In this document: positions 53,101 through 60,687 of the stretch, piece after piece | Numbering within the stretch: position 1 is the stretch's first letter | Layout: each line of letters starts with the position of its first letter | NCBI RefSeq assembly: GCF_023008165.1 | Contig: NZ_JAKQZA010000001.1 | Location: 420,796 to 484,795, forward strand | Source: Kordiimonas laminariae | GTDB taxonomy: Bacteria; Pseudomonadota; Alphaproteobacteria; Sphingomonadales; Kordiimonadaceae | DNA length: 64,000 nt | Direction of reading: 5' to 3' | The notes under the pieces: model-generated | Databases searched by the model: none | What the model saw: the letters and a program-made list of their open reading frames with translations, nothing else | Told to the model about the DNA's origin: nothing | Program-made: the position numbers and the translations under genes

Positions 53101-53666
53101 CCAAGGATAAATGCCGAGAAATCGGCATGAATGGTTTTCTAAGTAAACCTATTGAAATGGATGACCTTGAAGCTACTATTTGTGAATGGCTGCCAGCAGC
53201 AGATCAATTAAGACGCACACAAGGCGAACCAGTGGCACTTCAGGAAGCACCAAATACAAACGGCGAAAATAAAACAGAACCAACGCCCGACCATATGCTG
53301 GATATTGAAGCTTTGTTTGATTCAAGTCGGATAGATTTCATTTTTGAAACCGATGTGGCCGAGGGACAATTACTGGTCTCCAAGTTTCTTCAAACTTTAG
53401 CGGAAAAATTAGCTGAAACCCAAGCTACCCTGCACAAACAAGACTATGAAGCAGCAAAAGCCAGTGCCCACGCGGCAAAAGGTGCAGCAGGCTCAGTTGG
53501 CGCTTTGGAAATACATGCTACCTTTAAACAGATGGAAGAAGCACTAACAAACCAATCATACGATTATGCTGTGAAACTACTAGCTGCGACCCCTCAAAAA
53601 CTTAATGATTTTGAGCGCGCAGTCATTCTTACTTATTCGTTAGAACAATCACTTAGTGGCGCATAA
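50127..53666 (+). CDS. Hybrid sensor kinase with periplasmic domain, two receivers (one decayed) and HPt
   Basis: A 1179-residue kinase starting at GTG 50127 (AGGA upstream). Domains in order: helix 1 (about 12-35), a helical periplasmic domain of about 270 residues, helix 2 (about 309-331), HAMP, PAS (about 390-500), HisKA with phospho-His near 524 (SHEIRSPMNG), HATPase_c (DTGIGI, GSGLGLSICKRL), a receiver-like domain without a full acidic pocket (about 760-890), a normal receiver (VVEDNPVN, phospho-Asp near 953 in LSDLHMP) and an HPt domain (His near 1113 in SAHAAKGAAG). The layout is TorS/BarA-like. It is coupled to the preceding secreted protein. Confidence 0.95.
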   Translation: MQHQVISKSKLGISVRITLGVLTLVALVLLLASISYYSLTRFQDDVKSLSSEALPALSGAAQLNTELENVVLNVVQLARVQSHAERRISISESREALERVQLITDNLKGQYKDLLFTSMVEVLSISVEDLNTIKSRHLDKSVEINKIEGDLNTFTIEIGQYLQEVEDNFDDSPLQHKLFKWQSNLSLITLESFQISRTENLKNIRSIQKEIRREFTSFEANHLSSNPELLSYQLATENKLKQIILGREGLFKTATDAVRLRLRVQGLERQTRVLVNEMIKSMATLSETINSTASENTSELITLADEQIQYIMVASLLAFTIGIVIFVYFDRNITSRLLDLNVAVVARAEGEAKPIPTSGNDEIAEIGNSVSYFIKEIDERQERILANERQFRSIVEGSVQAIIIIADDSPLFWNSAFSKLFGLNTDDNMESHRDIFKKLPKTVFSVPELGEVNSYSRIHLDDIDGEEKWVDLVTTGLIWNDTPALQMILADVTQHMLAEKSLASAKARAEELTEAKSQFLATMSHEIRSPMNGIITMSDLLSQSKLDSEQANMTGVINRSAQALLSIINDILDFSKIEAGKLDIEKTPFNLHTLIREVADLMAPKFSEKGLELIVDVDISIPSLINGDPNRLRQILINLIGNAEKFTETGHVTLKASHMMAASVPNVAEVTFQVVDTGIGIDEHVLPRLFTPFEQAETSTARRFGGSGLGLSICKRLTELQGGSIGVNSIVNVGSDFFFTIPYEVVDERSRQTLAPLNNAHIIMRSRAENTDLWKEWIELAGGNAFVAQRHDDISKLSTRDTILLLDYDQLSDDEVLRTLVRRTVSQKGCKVALLTPAGLYGNSLQNLLPFDGNISKPAHPQTLTELLASVRDGVHLNTVRAEEISALNYTQPSDAHAASHGCLILVVEDNPVNQIVIQKTLKHLGFAFHIASNGEEALEKIQQNNYGLILSDLHMPVMNGMDFTIALRQLENKRHTNIPVIALTADILKETKDKCREIGMNGFLSKPIEMDDLEATICEWLPAADQLRRTQGEPVALQEAPNTNGENKTEPTPDHMLDIEALFDSSRIDFIFETDVAEGQLLVSKFLQTLAEKLAETQATLHKQDYEAAKASAHAAKGAAGSVGALEIHATFKQMEEALTNQSYDYAVKLLAATPQKLNDFERAVILTYSLEQSLSGA

Positions 53667-53767
53667 TTGCGTTATGCGCATCTGAATTTACACAGAAATG
53701 TGTTCAAGTCTTTCTTTAAATCTTCAAAACTTTAGTTTGAAATAGCAGATAGGGTTGAATAGTAAAC

Positions 53768-53792
53768 GCAAACATTTGACCGCGGTGTTTGC
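53768..53792. promoter_or_regulatory. Inverted repeat upstream of the RTX protease
   Basis: GCAAACA-N11-TGTTTGC, perfect 7-bp arms, ending about 20 bp before the RTX start codon, next to the Shine-Dalgarno (AGGTGAG). A plausible operator. Confidence 0.5.
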
Positions 53793-53811
53793 CTCAATCA
53801 GGTGAGATATA

Positions 53812-56565
53812 GTGCATAATCATAATAACGGTAGTTGCCAGACATGCGGCAGCTCATGTGGTTCTAGTAAATTTTGCAGCGATGATTGTAAGTCGTCCTA
53901 CGATACATCAAAAAATGAAACTGAAACAACAACCCTGCCAGCGTCACAGGTAAAACCCAGTGATCTGTTATTACTAGGCAACAGTAACAGTTGCCAAACA
54001 TGCGGTAGCTCAAGCGGTTCCAGCGATTTTTGTAGTGATGAATGCGCTTCCTCTTTTGATGCTCAGGCATCCACGGATACAGAGGCAACAAACCAGACCA
54101 CCGGCAGCGCTCAAGCAACAACGGGCGATACCCAAACCGCCCAAATGACAGCCGAAGCCAGTGTTACTGTAGGAAGTAGCGTTACAGGAACGATTAGCGT
54201 TGAAGGCGAAGTAGACTTTATTGAAGTAGTTCTTCAGGCTGGTGTTACCTATCAAATTGACCTTGAAGGAACTCCCACTGCATCAGGCACACTAACCGAT
54301 CCATTACTCACAGGCATTTTTCTGGAAGATGGTGTTACACGTGTTGCAAACGGTAATGATGATGGTGGCTTGGTTACAAACAGCCGTATTTTATTCACGC
54401 CGACCGTATCAGGTACATATTTGATTGGAGCTTCACACTTTGACAACACCAATCAAATCGATACAGGGAGTTATACGCTGTATGTCGATACAGAAGAAAA
54501 CTCCACGCGCCCAGATCAACATGAAACTGAATTCACACCAAACAGTGGCAATAATGTTATCAACGGCCTAACAACCACACAGCAATTTTCACCAAGCGAT
54601 GATGGCATCACACGAGTTACTTTCAGTTTCCCAGATGAAGATGCAACTTTTACAGCACCGTTTATTTTAGATGACGAAGATGCAGGCACAGAGATAGATC
54701 TAACTGAAACCAATGTTCCTGCCTCAGCAAGAGCCGTTGAAATCTTCAGGAATGGGCTAGATTTTATTTCTGAGGTTGCCAATGTTCAATTCGAGGAAAT
54801 TCAGGAGGACGGAGCCAACTTTGGTGTCCTAAGGCTTTCGGGCAACAATGCTGATTCAGGAAACGTTCTGGGTATAGCAGGCCTGCCTAGTCGGTCGAAT
54901 ACTGCGGGCGATATTTTCTTGTTTGAAGACTTTATCGGCGACAATTCACGACTGGATTTTGTCACTCTTCATGAACTTGGGCACGCTCTTGGACTTAGCC
55001 ATCCAACAGACGAATTTCCGAGCCAGTTCTTTGGTGCAGAGTTCACATTACTTGTCCCAAGTTTTCAATCTGCCTTCTTTGACGATGTTACATCGGCGGA
55101 CCTTTTCCCCACGACATTCGGATATGCAGATATTTTAACACTTCGCCATATATATGATGGCCTTGATACAGCCTTCAGCGGTGATGATACCTATGTATTC
55201 GACCTGTCCAATCGTTATTTTGAGACCATTTATGATTTAGGTGGTACAGACACTATCAGGATCACCGGGGCAGGCACTGGCGTGGACATTAACCTCACCC
55301 CTGATCAAGATAACCTTGGCGGTGCTTTTATCAATGTAGGTACGACCATTCGCTATTTTGGTGGCGGCAGAGTTGTTGGAACCAGGACCGAAACTGTTTT
55401 TGTATCGCCGGAGACTGTGATCGAAAATATCATCGCTTCAGTCGAAGATGACCGTGTTATCGGAAATGCAGCTGACAACTTGATTGAAGGTGGCGAAGGT
55501 GACGATACGGTGCAAGGCGCAGACGGCAATGATCGTATTCGCGGTGAAGAAGGTGATGACAGGCTTCAAGGCAATGACGGAAACGATTTCATCGTTGGCG
55601 GCGCAGGAAACGATACAGTTTCGGCTGGTAGAGGTAATGATGAAGTCTTTGCTGGGAGCGGTGATACCGGGAATGATGTTCTGGTAGGTGAAAGCGGTAA
55701 TGATATCCTTGCTGGCGGCGGCGGAAATGACCTTATTGTTGGTGATGCACTAACCAGCAGTTTCCAAGGCCTTGCTAATATCGAAGGCGTTTCAACAGCA
55801 GCAGGCTCTGACACTCTTTTCGGAGGCTCTGGGAATGATACGATAATTGCCGCTAAATTCGATGATAGCGACGGCGATCTGATTGTAGATTCAGGTGAAT
55901 TAGTCTTCACGAATTCCTCTTCCAATACCGCTTTTGCTGGCTCAGGTGATGATGTGCTCTACGGCGATGCGGGGTCAGATATTCTTGGGGGCGGAATAGG
56001 TAATGACACAGTATTGGCTGGTGATGGCAACGACGTCATTTTTGGTGGTCGCGATACGGATTCAGGCGTTCTAAATGATGTGCTGGATGGTGAAGATGGC
56101 AATGACGAAATCTTTGCCTCTTTCGGAGATGACAGCGTTCTAGGTGGAAACGGTAGCGATACTATCTTTGGCGGTAGCGGCTCAGACACTATTGACGGCG
56201 GTGCCGGAGACGATGATCTATTTAACAGTGCAGGCAATGATACCGTTACCGGTGGAAGCGGGGACGATACTCTGCGTGCTAACGCAGGAGACGACCAACT
56301 TACTGGCGGTACAGGTAGTGATACCTTCTTCTTCAACGGAAACAGTGGAGATGATGTTATTACCGATTTCAACACCGCGAATGATGTACTGGATATCTCA
56401 AATACAACAACAGATTTTACTGATCTAGCTTCTGTCACCGCAGCCGCTAGTGAAACCACGATAAGCGGTATATCTGGTGTGTTGATCGATTTAGGAGGAG
56501 GAAACAGCGTTTTCCTTCAAGGCCTCACTCTTAATACACTTAATAACGCTGACTTTACTTTCTAA
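53812..56565 (+). CDS. Secreted RTX metalloprotease (serralysin-like) with tandem cysteine modules
   Basis: A 917-residue protein from GTG 53812 (AGGTGAG upstream), without a Sec signal. N-terminus: two copies of a Cys module, CQTCGSS ... FCSDDC (residues about 8-30) and CQTCGSS ... FCSDEC (about 61-83); a PPC-like beta domain (about 120-225); a zinc metalloprotease domain with HELGHALGLSHP (near 387); and RTX repeats of GGxGxDxU type from about 557 to 846, some 20 copies, ending in a VITDFNTANDVLDIS-type C-terminal secretion domain. Calcium-dependent folding after type I export is expected. No type I exporter genes are in the window. A strong terminator follows. Confidence 0.92.
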   Translation: MHNHNNGSCQTCGSSCGSSKFCSDDCKSSYDTSKNETETTTLPASQVKPSDLLLLGNSNSCQTCGSSSGSSDFCSDECASSFDAQASTDTEATNQTTGSAQATTGDTQTAQMTAEASVTVGSSVTGTISVEGEVDFIEVVLQAGVTYQIDLEGTPTASGTLTDPLLTGIFLEDGVTRVANGNDDGGLVTNSRILFTPTVSGTYLIGASHFDNTNQIDTGSYTLYVDTEENSTRPDQHETEFTPNSGNNVINGLTTTQQFSPSDDGITRVTFSFPDEDATFTAPFILDDEDAGTEIDLTETNVPASARAVEIFRNGLDFISEVANVQFEEIQEDGANFGVLRLSGNNADSGNVLGIAGLPSRSNTAGDIFLFEDFIGDNSRLDFVTLHELGHALGLSHPTDEFPSQFFGAEFTLLVPSFQSAFFDDVTSADLFPTTFGYADILTLRHIYDGLDTAFSGDDTYVFDLSNRYFETIYDLGGTDTIRITGAGTGVDINLTPDQDNLGGAFINVGTTIRYFGGGRVVGTRTETVFVSPETVIENIIASVEDDRVIGNAADNLIEGGEGDDTVQGADGNDRIRGEEGDDRLQGNDGNDFIVGGAGNDTVSAGRGNDEVFAGSGDTGNDVLVGESGNDILAGGGGNDLIVGDALTSSFQGLANIEGVSTAAGSDTLFGGSGNDTIIAAKFDDSDGDLIVDSGELVFTNSSSNTAFAGSGDDVLYGDAGSDILGGGIGNDTVLAGDGNDVIFGGRDTDSGVLNDVLDGEDGNDEIFASFGDDSVLGGNGSDTIFGGSGSDTIDGGAGDDDLFNSAGNDTVTGGSGDDTLRANAGDDQLTGGTGSDTFFFNGNSGDDVITDFNTANDVLDISNTTTDFTDLASVTAAASETTISGISGVLIDLGGGNSVFLQGLTLNTLNNADFTF
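53832..54061. repeat. Imperfect direct repeat encoding two Cys modules
   Basis: About 70 bp at 53832-53901 repeated at 53990-54061, 158 bp apart, with many silent and some coding differences (TGT versus AGC at one Cys). The protein copies share C-x2-C then FCS-x2-C spacing, so the module arose by duplication inside the gene. The spacing resembles treble-clef zinc-binding knuckles. Confidence 0.75.
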
Positions 56566-56570
56566 GTAAA

Positions 56571-56603
56571 AAGGGCCGGAAATTCCGGCCCTTCTTCTTT
56601 TCG
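56571..56603. terminator. Terminator between RTX protease and cytochrome c
   Basis: Perfect 9-bp stem AAGGGCCGG / CCGGCCCTT with loop AAATT (56571-56593), followed on the plus strand by CTTCTTCTTTT. It separates two convergent genes. Confidence 0.9.
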
Positions 56604-56622
56604 TATGGTATTGGCTATTTCT

Positions 56623-57000
56623 CTAACCACCATTCGCGCGCAGGTATGCAAGAAGGTCGGCAACATCTTGTGGCTTTTTAAGGCCAACAAACGCCATCTT
56701 TGTGCCTTTCACAAATTTACGTGGGGATTTCATATATTCGCTAAAGTTTGCATCATCCCAAACAAAATCAGCCGCCTTCATAGCTTTGGAATATTTGTAG
56801 CCATCGAGACCACCAGCCTTGCGGCCAATAAAACCAGAGAGTGATGGACCAACACGGTTTTTACCTGCCTCAAGAGTGTGACACGCTTTACACTTACGGA
56901 ACACTTTTTCACCTTTGGCGGCATCGCCTTCCGCAAAACTACTTACTGAAGCTACTGTTGCAAGGGCTGCTACCGCTGCCACTTTAACGAATGTACGCAT
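56623..57000 (-). CDS. Periplasmic class I cytochrome c
   Basis: A 125-residue cytochrome from ATG 57000 (AAGGA seven bases upstream; the frame opens 11 codons earlier). Signal peptide (residues 1-23, ends SFA-EG), the haem site CKACH near residue 37, and the axial Met in GTKMAFVG near 100. It is like cytochrome c550/c2, a soluble electron carrier that could feed a cbb3 or aa3 oxidase. It is convergent with the RTX gene and divergent from the Crp/Fnr gene with about 250 bp between starts. Confidence 0.93.
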   Translation of the reverse strand: MRTFVKVAAVAALATVASVSSFAEGDAAKGEKVFRKCKACHTLEAGKNRVGPSLSGFIGRKAGGLDGYKYSKAMKAADFVWDDANFSEYMKSPRKFVKGTKMAFVGLKKPQDVADLLAYLRANGG

Positions 57001-57202
57001 AAAAAATCCTTCCGGACATAGGGGACCTGACAAATTATTTACGCTACCATAGCAAATTCAGATTAAATCGGAAGAGAAACGCGACAATTCGCGCACTTTG
57101 ACAATAAGAAGAAACTTGCTGTGTTAATTGCAATTTAACGGCTTAATACATACACTATCGTATGAGTGCGCCACGTTGCCGCATTGCAAAATAACGCGAT
57201 CA

Positions 57203-57228
57203 CGGTTATGTGAGCACTGAAATAACCG
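57203..57228. promoter_or_regulatory. Inverted repeat upstream of the Crp/Fnr gene
   Basis: CGGTTAT-N12-ATAACCG, 7-bp perfect arms, ending 25 bp before the start codon at 57254. It is unlike the FNR consensus, and may be an operator for another regulator or for autoregulation. Confidence 0.45.
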
Positions 57229-57253
57229 AATGTGTAAAGACAGGGGTACACAT

Positions 57254-58000
57254 ATGGCTGCCGTGAACTGCAAAAAAGCAGATACAAAATTCTGCTTTGA
57301 AGACATTATTGCCAGACATTCTTTATTTGCTGCAATGCCTGATACACTTGTAGAAGGTTTTGTTCAGGCAGCTCAGCCTATTACTGTCTCAAAGGGTTCA
57401 ACCCTTTTCATGCAAAATGACGAAGCCGAATGGTTTTATATCATCACTAAAGGCTGGGTGAAGCTGTTCCGCGAAACACTGGACGGCGATGAAGCAGTGA
57501 TCGACATGGTAACCACTGGCCATATATTTGGTGAAAGTGCGATTATTGATGACGGCATTCACTCCTTTGGTGCCACTGCTGTTGAGGAATGCGATCTGCT
57601 GCGGTTCCCATCAAAAATGCTGAAGGCAGCTGTAGCAGAAAACCATGCTGTGGCTCTTGCAATGCTGGGCTCCATGTCACGCCACCGCAAACAGCAAACA
57701 CGGGAAATCGAAAGCCTGAACCTTCAGAATGCGTCACAGCGTATTGGCTGCTTCCTGTTGCGCCTGTGCCGGGTGAATGATGTTGAACCGATCAGCCTTC
57801 AATTGCCGTATGATAAATCATTGATCGCAGCGCGCCTTGGTATGAAAAGCGAAACCTTTTCCCGCGCGCTTAACAAGCTTAGGAATGATACGAGCATTGC
57901 GGTTAAGGGTTCAAACGTAGAAATACCGGAAATTGACGCTCTGTCACACTATGCCTGTACTGCTTGTTCCAGCGAATTTCCCTGCGACGACCTTCATTAA
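57254..58000 (+). CDS. Crp/Fnr-family regulator with C-terminal Cys cluster
   Basis: A 248-residue regulator from ATG 57254 (AGGGG upstream; the frame opens eight codons earlier). A cyclic-nucleotide-fold domain (GSTLFMQNDEAEWFYIITKG, GHIFGESAIIDDG) is followed by the dimer helix and a winged HTH (YDKSLIAARLGMKSETFSRAL, residues about 178-198). Two Cys near the N-terminus and three at the extreme C-terminus (YACTACSSEFPC) could bind an iron-sulfur cluster, but not in the classic FNR arrangement. It lies beside cytochrome c, hemN and the cbb3 assembly genes, so an oxygen or redox response is likely. Its last 57 bp overlap the opposite gene. Confidence 0.9.
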   Translation: MAAVNCKKADTKFCFEDIIARHSLFAAMPDTLVEGFVQAAQPITVSKGSTLFMQNDEAEWFYIITKGWVKLFRETLDGDEAVIDMVTTGHIFGESAIIDDGIHSFGATAVEECDLLRFPSKMLKAAVAENHAVALAMLGSMSRHRKQQTREIESLNLQNASQRIGCFLLRLCRVNDVEPISLQLPYDKSLIAARLGMKSETFSRALNKLRNDTSIAVKGSNVEIPEIDALSHYACTACSSEFPCDDLH

Positions 58001-58354
58001 AGAGCATTTGCAATCTTTTTCTGGTGAAAATTGGAGCCAATCCCAATTGATGAGGGTTGGATTTTCAATAAATTTAGCCGGATTGTCGACCACAGAACGT
58101 ACGTAATCTTCTGTGAAGCGTACCGTCAGGCATGCTGCCTCTGACTGAAGCGGATATATACGCCCATCATGAAGCGTACAGGAATAAAATTCCAACCTGC
58201 CCTCGACATTAATTTCAAACCGGAAACAGCGACCAAACAGTTTTTGTTCTGCCGCCTCCCAAATTTGTCCGTATGGAAATCTATCCCGATTTGCACTGAT
58301 CACATCATTACAAACCGTGACATAGCTTTCCAAAAGCTTTTCCAAAGCTGTCAC
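57944..58354 (-). CDS. Unrecognised protein between the Fnr gene and hemN
   Basis: A 136-residue protein from GTG 58354 (AAGAG upstream). The frame opens at TTG 58426 but that start falls in the FNR-type box. The sequence has a mixed alpha-beta look with FRFEINVEGRLEFYSCTLHDG in the middle and several Cys, two near the C-terminus (DCKCS). I do not recognise the family. Its last codons overlap antisense the C-terminal Cys tail of the Fnr gene. Being opposite hemN with a shared FNR-type box between, it may be induced under low oxygen too. The support is good coding character but no homology. Confidence 0.55.
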   Translation of the reverse strand: MTALEKLLESYVTVCNDVISANRDRFPYGQIWEAAEQKLFGRCFRFEINVEGRLEFYSCTLHDGRIYPLQSEAACLTVRFTEDYVRSVVDNPAKFIENPTLINWDWLQFSPEKDCKCSLMKVVAGKFAGTSSTGIV

Positions 58355-58412
58355 ACCATTGCTCTTTTCTCTTCCCTTGCGCGCAGAAAACCACAAGGTG
58401 AAGCAGATGCAA

Positions 58413-58426
58413 TTGACATGAGTCAA
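58413..58426. promoter_or_regulatory. FNR/FixK-type box upstream of hemN
   Basis: TTGACATGAGTCAA, matching TTGA-N6-TCAA without a mismatch and with a palindromic core. Its centre is 67 bp before the hemN start, and if activation is class II the transcript would begin near 58461, 26 bases before the GTG. It also lies 65 bp upstream of the opposite unknown gene. Confidence 0.85.
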
Positions 58427-58486
58427 ATACCCCTATTCCCGGCTGTTTTATAGGAGGATCGTGAGACAAATTTGTGAGATAAAACC

Positions 58487-59845
58487 GTGGAAGCAACAAC
58501 CTTAAAAGCATTACTCAAGCACAATAATCAAGTGCCTCGATATACCAGTTATCCAACCGCCCCGCATTTTTCAGACGCGGTAGATAGCGAAACTGTATCT
58601 TCATGGCTGAGCACACTTGATGATGGCACTAATCTGTCCCTTTATTTTCATGTGCCTTTTTGCAAGAAAATCTGCTGGTATTGCGGGTGCCACACTAAAG
58701 CGACAGAAAAGTATGATCCGGTTGCCACATTTGTTTCTTACCTTAAGAAAGAGATTGAGGTAACGGCATCCAAGCTGCAAGCCGCACCAAGTGTAACCCA
58801 TATTCATTTTGGTGGCGGCTCGCCCAGCTATCTACAGCCTGATGATTTCAGAGATATTATGAGCACGGTGCGTGCGCACTTTAAGATTGCGCATAACTGT
58901 GAAATCGCCATTGAGATGGACCCTCGTGAGATCACTGAGCCCAAAGTAGCAGCATATGCGCAAGCGGGGGTGAATCGTGCGAGCCTGGGTGTACAAGATT
59001 TCCACCGAGACACGCAAAAGGCTATCAACCGTATTCAGCCCCTTCACGTAGTATTTGAATGCGTTAGCCTGCTTCGAGCGTATGAGATCAGCGATATCAG
59101 CATTGATCTGCTTTATGGCCTTCCGCATCAGAACATTGAAAAGATCAGAGAGAATGTTCGTATCGCCGCCGGGCTCTCGCCAAACCGTATATCGCTCTTT
59201 GGGTATGCACATGTGCCCTGGATGAAAAAACATATGCAGCTGATTGCTGAAGAAACACTACCTGACGGCAAACAACGCCTGTTGCAGTTTGAAGCAGCGC
59301 GCGAAGCCCTCCTTGAAAAAGGATATGTTCAAATCGGGCTCGATCATTTTGTTCAGCCGCAAGATACAATGGCGCGCGCCTACCTAAAGGGTGAACTACA
59401 ACGCAACTTCCAAGGTTACACAACAGATAAAGCCCCAGCTCTTATCGGTTTTGGGCCATCCGCGATCAGTAGCCTACCACAGGGCTATTACCAGAATACA
59501 CCAAACAACCGAGATTATTACCGCGCGCTAGATGACAACGATCTGGATATTGCTCGTGGCTTGGAGCTCTCAGACGATGATAAGGCCCGACGTTCTCTTA
59601 TTGAACATATCATGTGCTACCAAAGAATAGATGTTGCTCGCTTTTGTGAGGAACACGGTATCAATCATGCTTCCCTCGGCGATTACATGGCGGAACTTAC
59701 ACCACTGATTGCTGATGGTCTTGTGGAAATGCGTGGTTCTGAAATCCGCATCAAAACTGATGCAGCGCAGGTTTCCCGAATTGTTTGTGCCGCCTTTGAT
59801 GCCTACATTCAGCCGCAGGCAGCCCAACATTCACAAGTGGCTTAA
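58487..59845 (+). CDS. hemN: Oxygen-independent coproporphyrinogen III oxidase
   Basis: A 452-residue radical-SAM enzyme that decarboxylates coproporphyrinogen III under low oxygen in haem synthesis. The cluster motif is CKKICWYCGCHT (C-x3-C-x2-C) near residue 62. The domain HFGGGSPSYLQPDDF near 107, EMDPREIT near 144 and LGVQDFHRDTQKAINRIQP follow, and the C-terminal HTH-like part has IGFGPSAISSL. The start is GTG 58487. An FNR/FixK box upstream fits oxygen control. A terminator follows. Confidence 0.97.
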   Translation: MEATTLKALLKHNNQVPRYTSYPTAPHFSDAVDSETVSSWLSTLDDGTNLSLYFHVPFCKKICWYCGCHTKATEKYDPVATFVSYLKKEIEVTASKLQAAPSVTHIHFGGGSPSYLQPDDFRDIMSTVRAHFKIAHNCEIAIEMDPREITEPKVAAYAQAGVNRASLGVQDFHRDTQKAINRIQPLHVVFECVSLLRAYEISDISIDLLYGLPHQNIEKIRENVRIAAGLSPNRISLFGYAHVPWMKKHMQLIAEETLPDGKQRLLQFEAAREALLEKGYVQIGLDHFVQPQDTMARAYLKGELQRNFQGYTTDKAPALIGFGPSAISSLPQGYYQNTPNNRDYYRALDDNDLDIARGLELSDDDKARRSLIEHIMCYQRIDVARFCEEHGINHASLGDYMAELTPLIADGLVEMRGSEIRIKTDAAQVSRIVCAAFDAYIQPQAAQHSQVA

Positions 59846-59942
59846 ACACTTACCTATCCGGGAACGGCTTTAAGAATAGCCGTTTCCTCATCATATTTGC
59901 TCCTTTGCAGTGTCTTAGCCAGCAATAAACTGCTTACAAACA

Positions 59943-59980
59943 AAAACACCCTGCAGGATCATCCCGCAGGGTGTTTTTTT
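59943..59980. terminator. Terminator after hemN
   Basis: Perfect 12-bp stem AAAACACCCTGC / GCAGGGTGTTTT with an 11-base loop and T run on the plus strand and A run before it, so it can also serve the OmpW gene on the minus strand. Confidence 0.9.
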
Positions 59981-59999
59981 GCTCTAACCTGTCAGGGGT

Positions 60000-60629
60000 T
60001 TAGAAGCGGTAACCGAAACCAGCACCAAACACCCATGGGTCCAGATCAACATCAGCAGTTACAGCACCGCCGTTAATCTCAACATCTGTGTTCAGCCATA
60101 GCTTTTTGGCATCAATATTAAATACCCAGTTGTCATCAATCTTGAAATCTGCGCCAGCTTGAAGTGCCCAACCGAAGCCGTCATCATATTCAACAGAATC
60201 CACATCACCTTCATCACCGCCGTAGAAGATTGTGTAGTTGATACCCGCACCAACATATGGGCGAACACCACCTTCAGGGTTAAAGTGATACTGGAATGTC
60301 AAGGTTGGAGGCAGAACCCAAGTATCGCCAAGGCTCAGATTACCAAGAGCAGTACCACGAGCACCCATATTGTGCTTCGAAGTTGCAAGGATCAGCTCAG
60401 TCGCAAAATTCTTTGACCAGAAGTATGTGATATCCAGCTCTGGCACGATAGAACCGTCTGCTGTCGCCTCTCCGCCGATTGATGTTGTGCTGCTCTCATC
60501 TGGAGTTACAGAAATCGCACGCACACGGATTTGCCATGGGCTTTTTTCGTCGTCAGCAAGAGTTGCTACAGCGCCCATTTGAAGTGCAGCAGCGCAAGTT
60601 AGGATCTTAAATAAAGGAGAAATACGCAT
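60000..60629 (-). CDS. ompW: OmpW-family outer-membrane protein
   Basis: A 209-residue barrel from ATG 60629 (AGAGGA eight bases upstream). Signal peptide (residues 1-25, ends TLA-DD), then eight-strand-like repeats with WQIRVRAISVTPDES, ITYFWSKNFATELI, PPTLTFQYHFNPEGGVRPYVGAGINY (cited by start and end) and the C-terminal aromatic GYRF. It moves small hydrophobic compounds in other bacteria. The frame opens 24 codons earlier at a TTG inside an FNR-type box, so the later ATG is right. Confidence 0.93.
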   Translation of the reverse strand: MRISPLFKILTCAAALQMGAVATLADDEKSPWQIRVRAISVTPDESSTTSIGGEATADGSIVPELDITYFWSKNFATELILATSKHNMGARGTALGNLSLGDTWVLPPTLTFQYHFNPEGGVRPYVGAGINYTIFYGGDEGDVDSVEYDDGFGWALQAGADFKIDDNWVFNIDAKKLWLNTDVEINGGAVTADVDLDPWVFGAGFGYRF

Positions 60630-60687
60630 CTCTTTTTCCTCTCTGATAGTGTATGAGTGGAATTTAGCGATTCTAGCGTATTTCACT

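Noticed and set aside
55959-56459. 166-codon minus-strand ORF in the RTX region
   Set aside because: Its Ser/Pro-rich repeats are the complement of the Gly/Asp RTX repeats; there is no independent support.
53812-56565. Type I secretion genes next to the RTX protease
   Set aside because: I looked on both sides for ABC, HlyD and TolC genes; only the unrelated RND adaptor and pump at 9.4-13.8 kb exist in the window.
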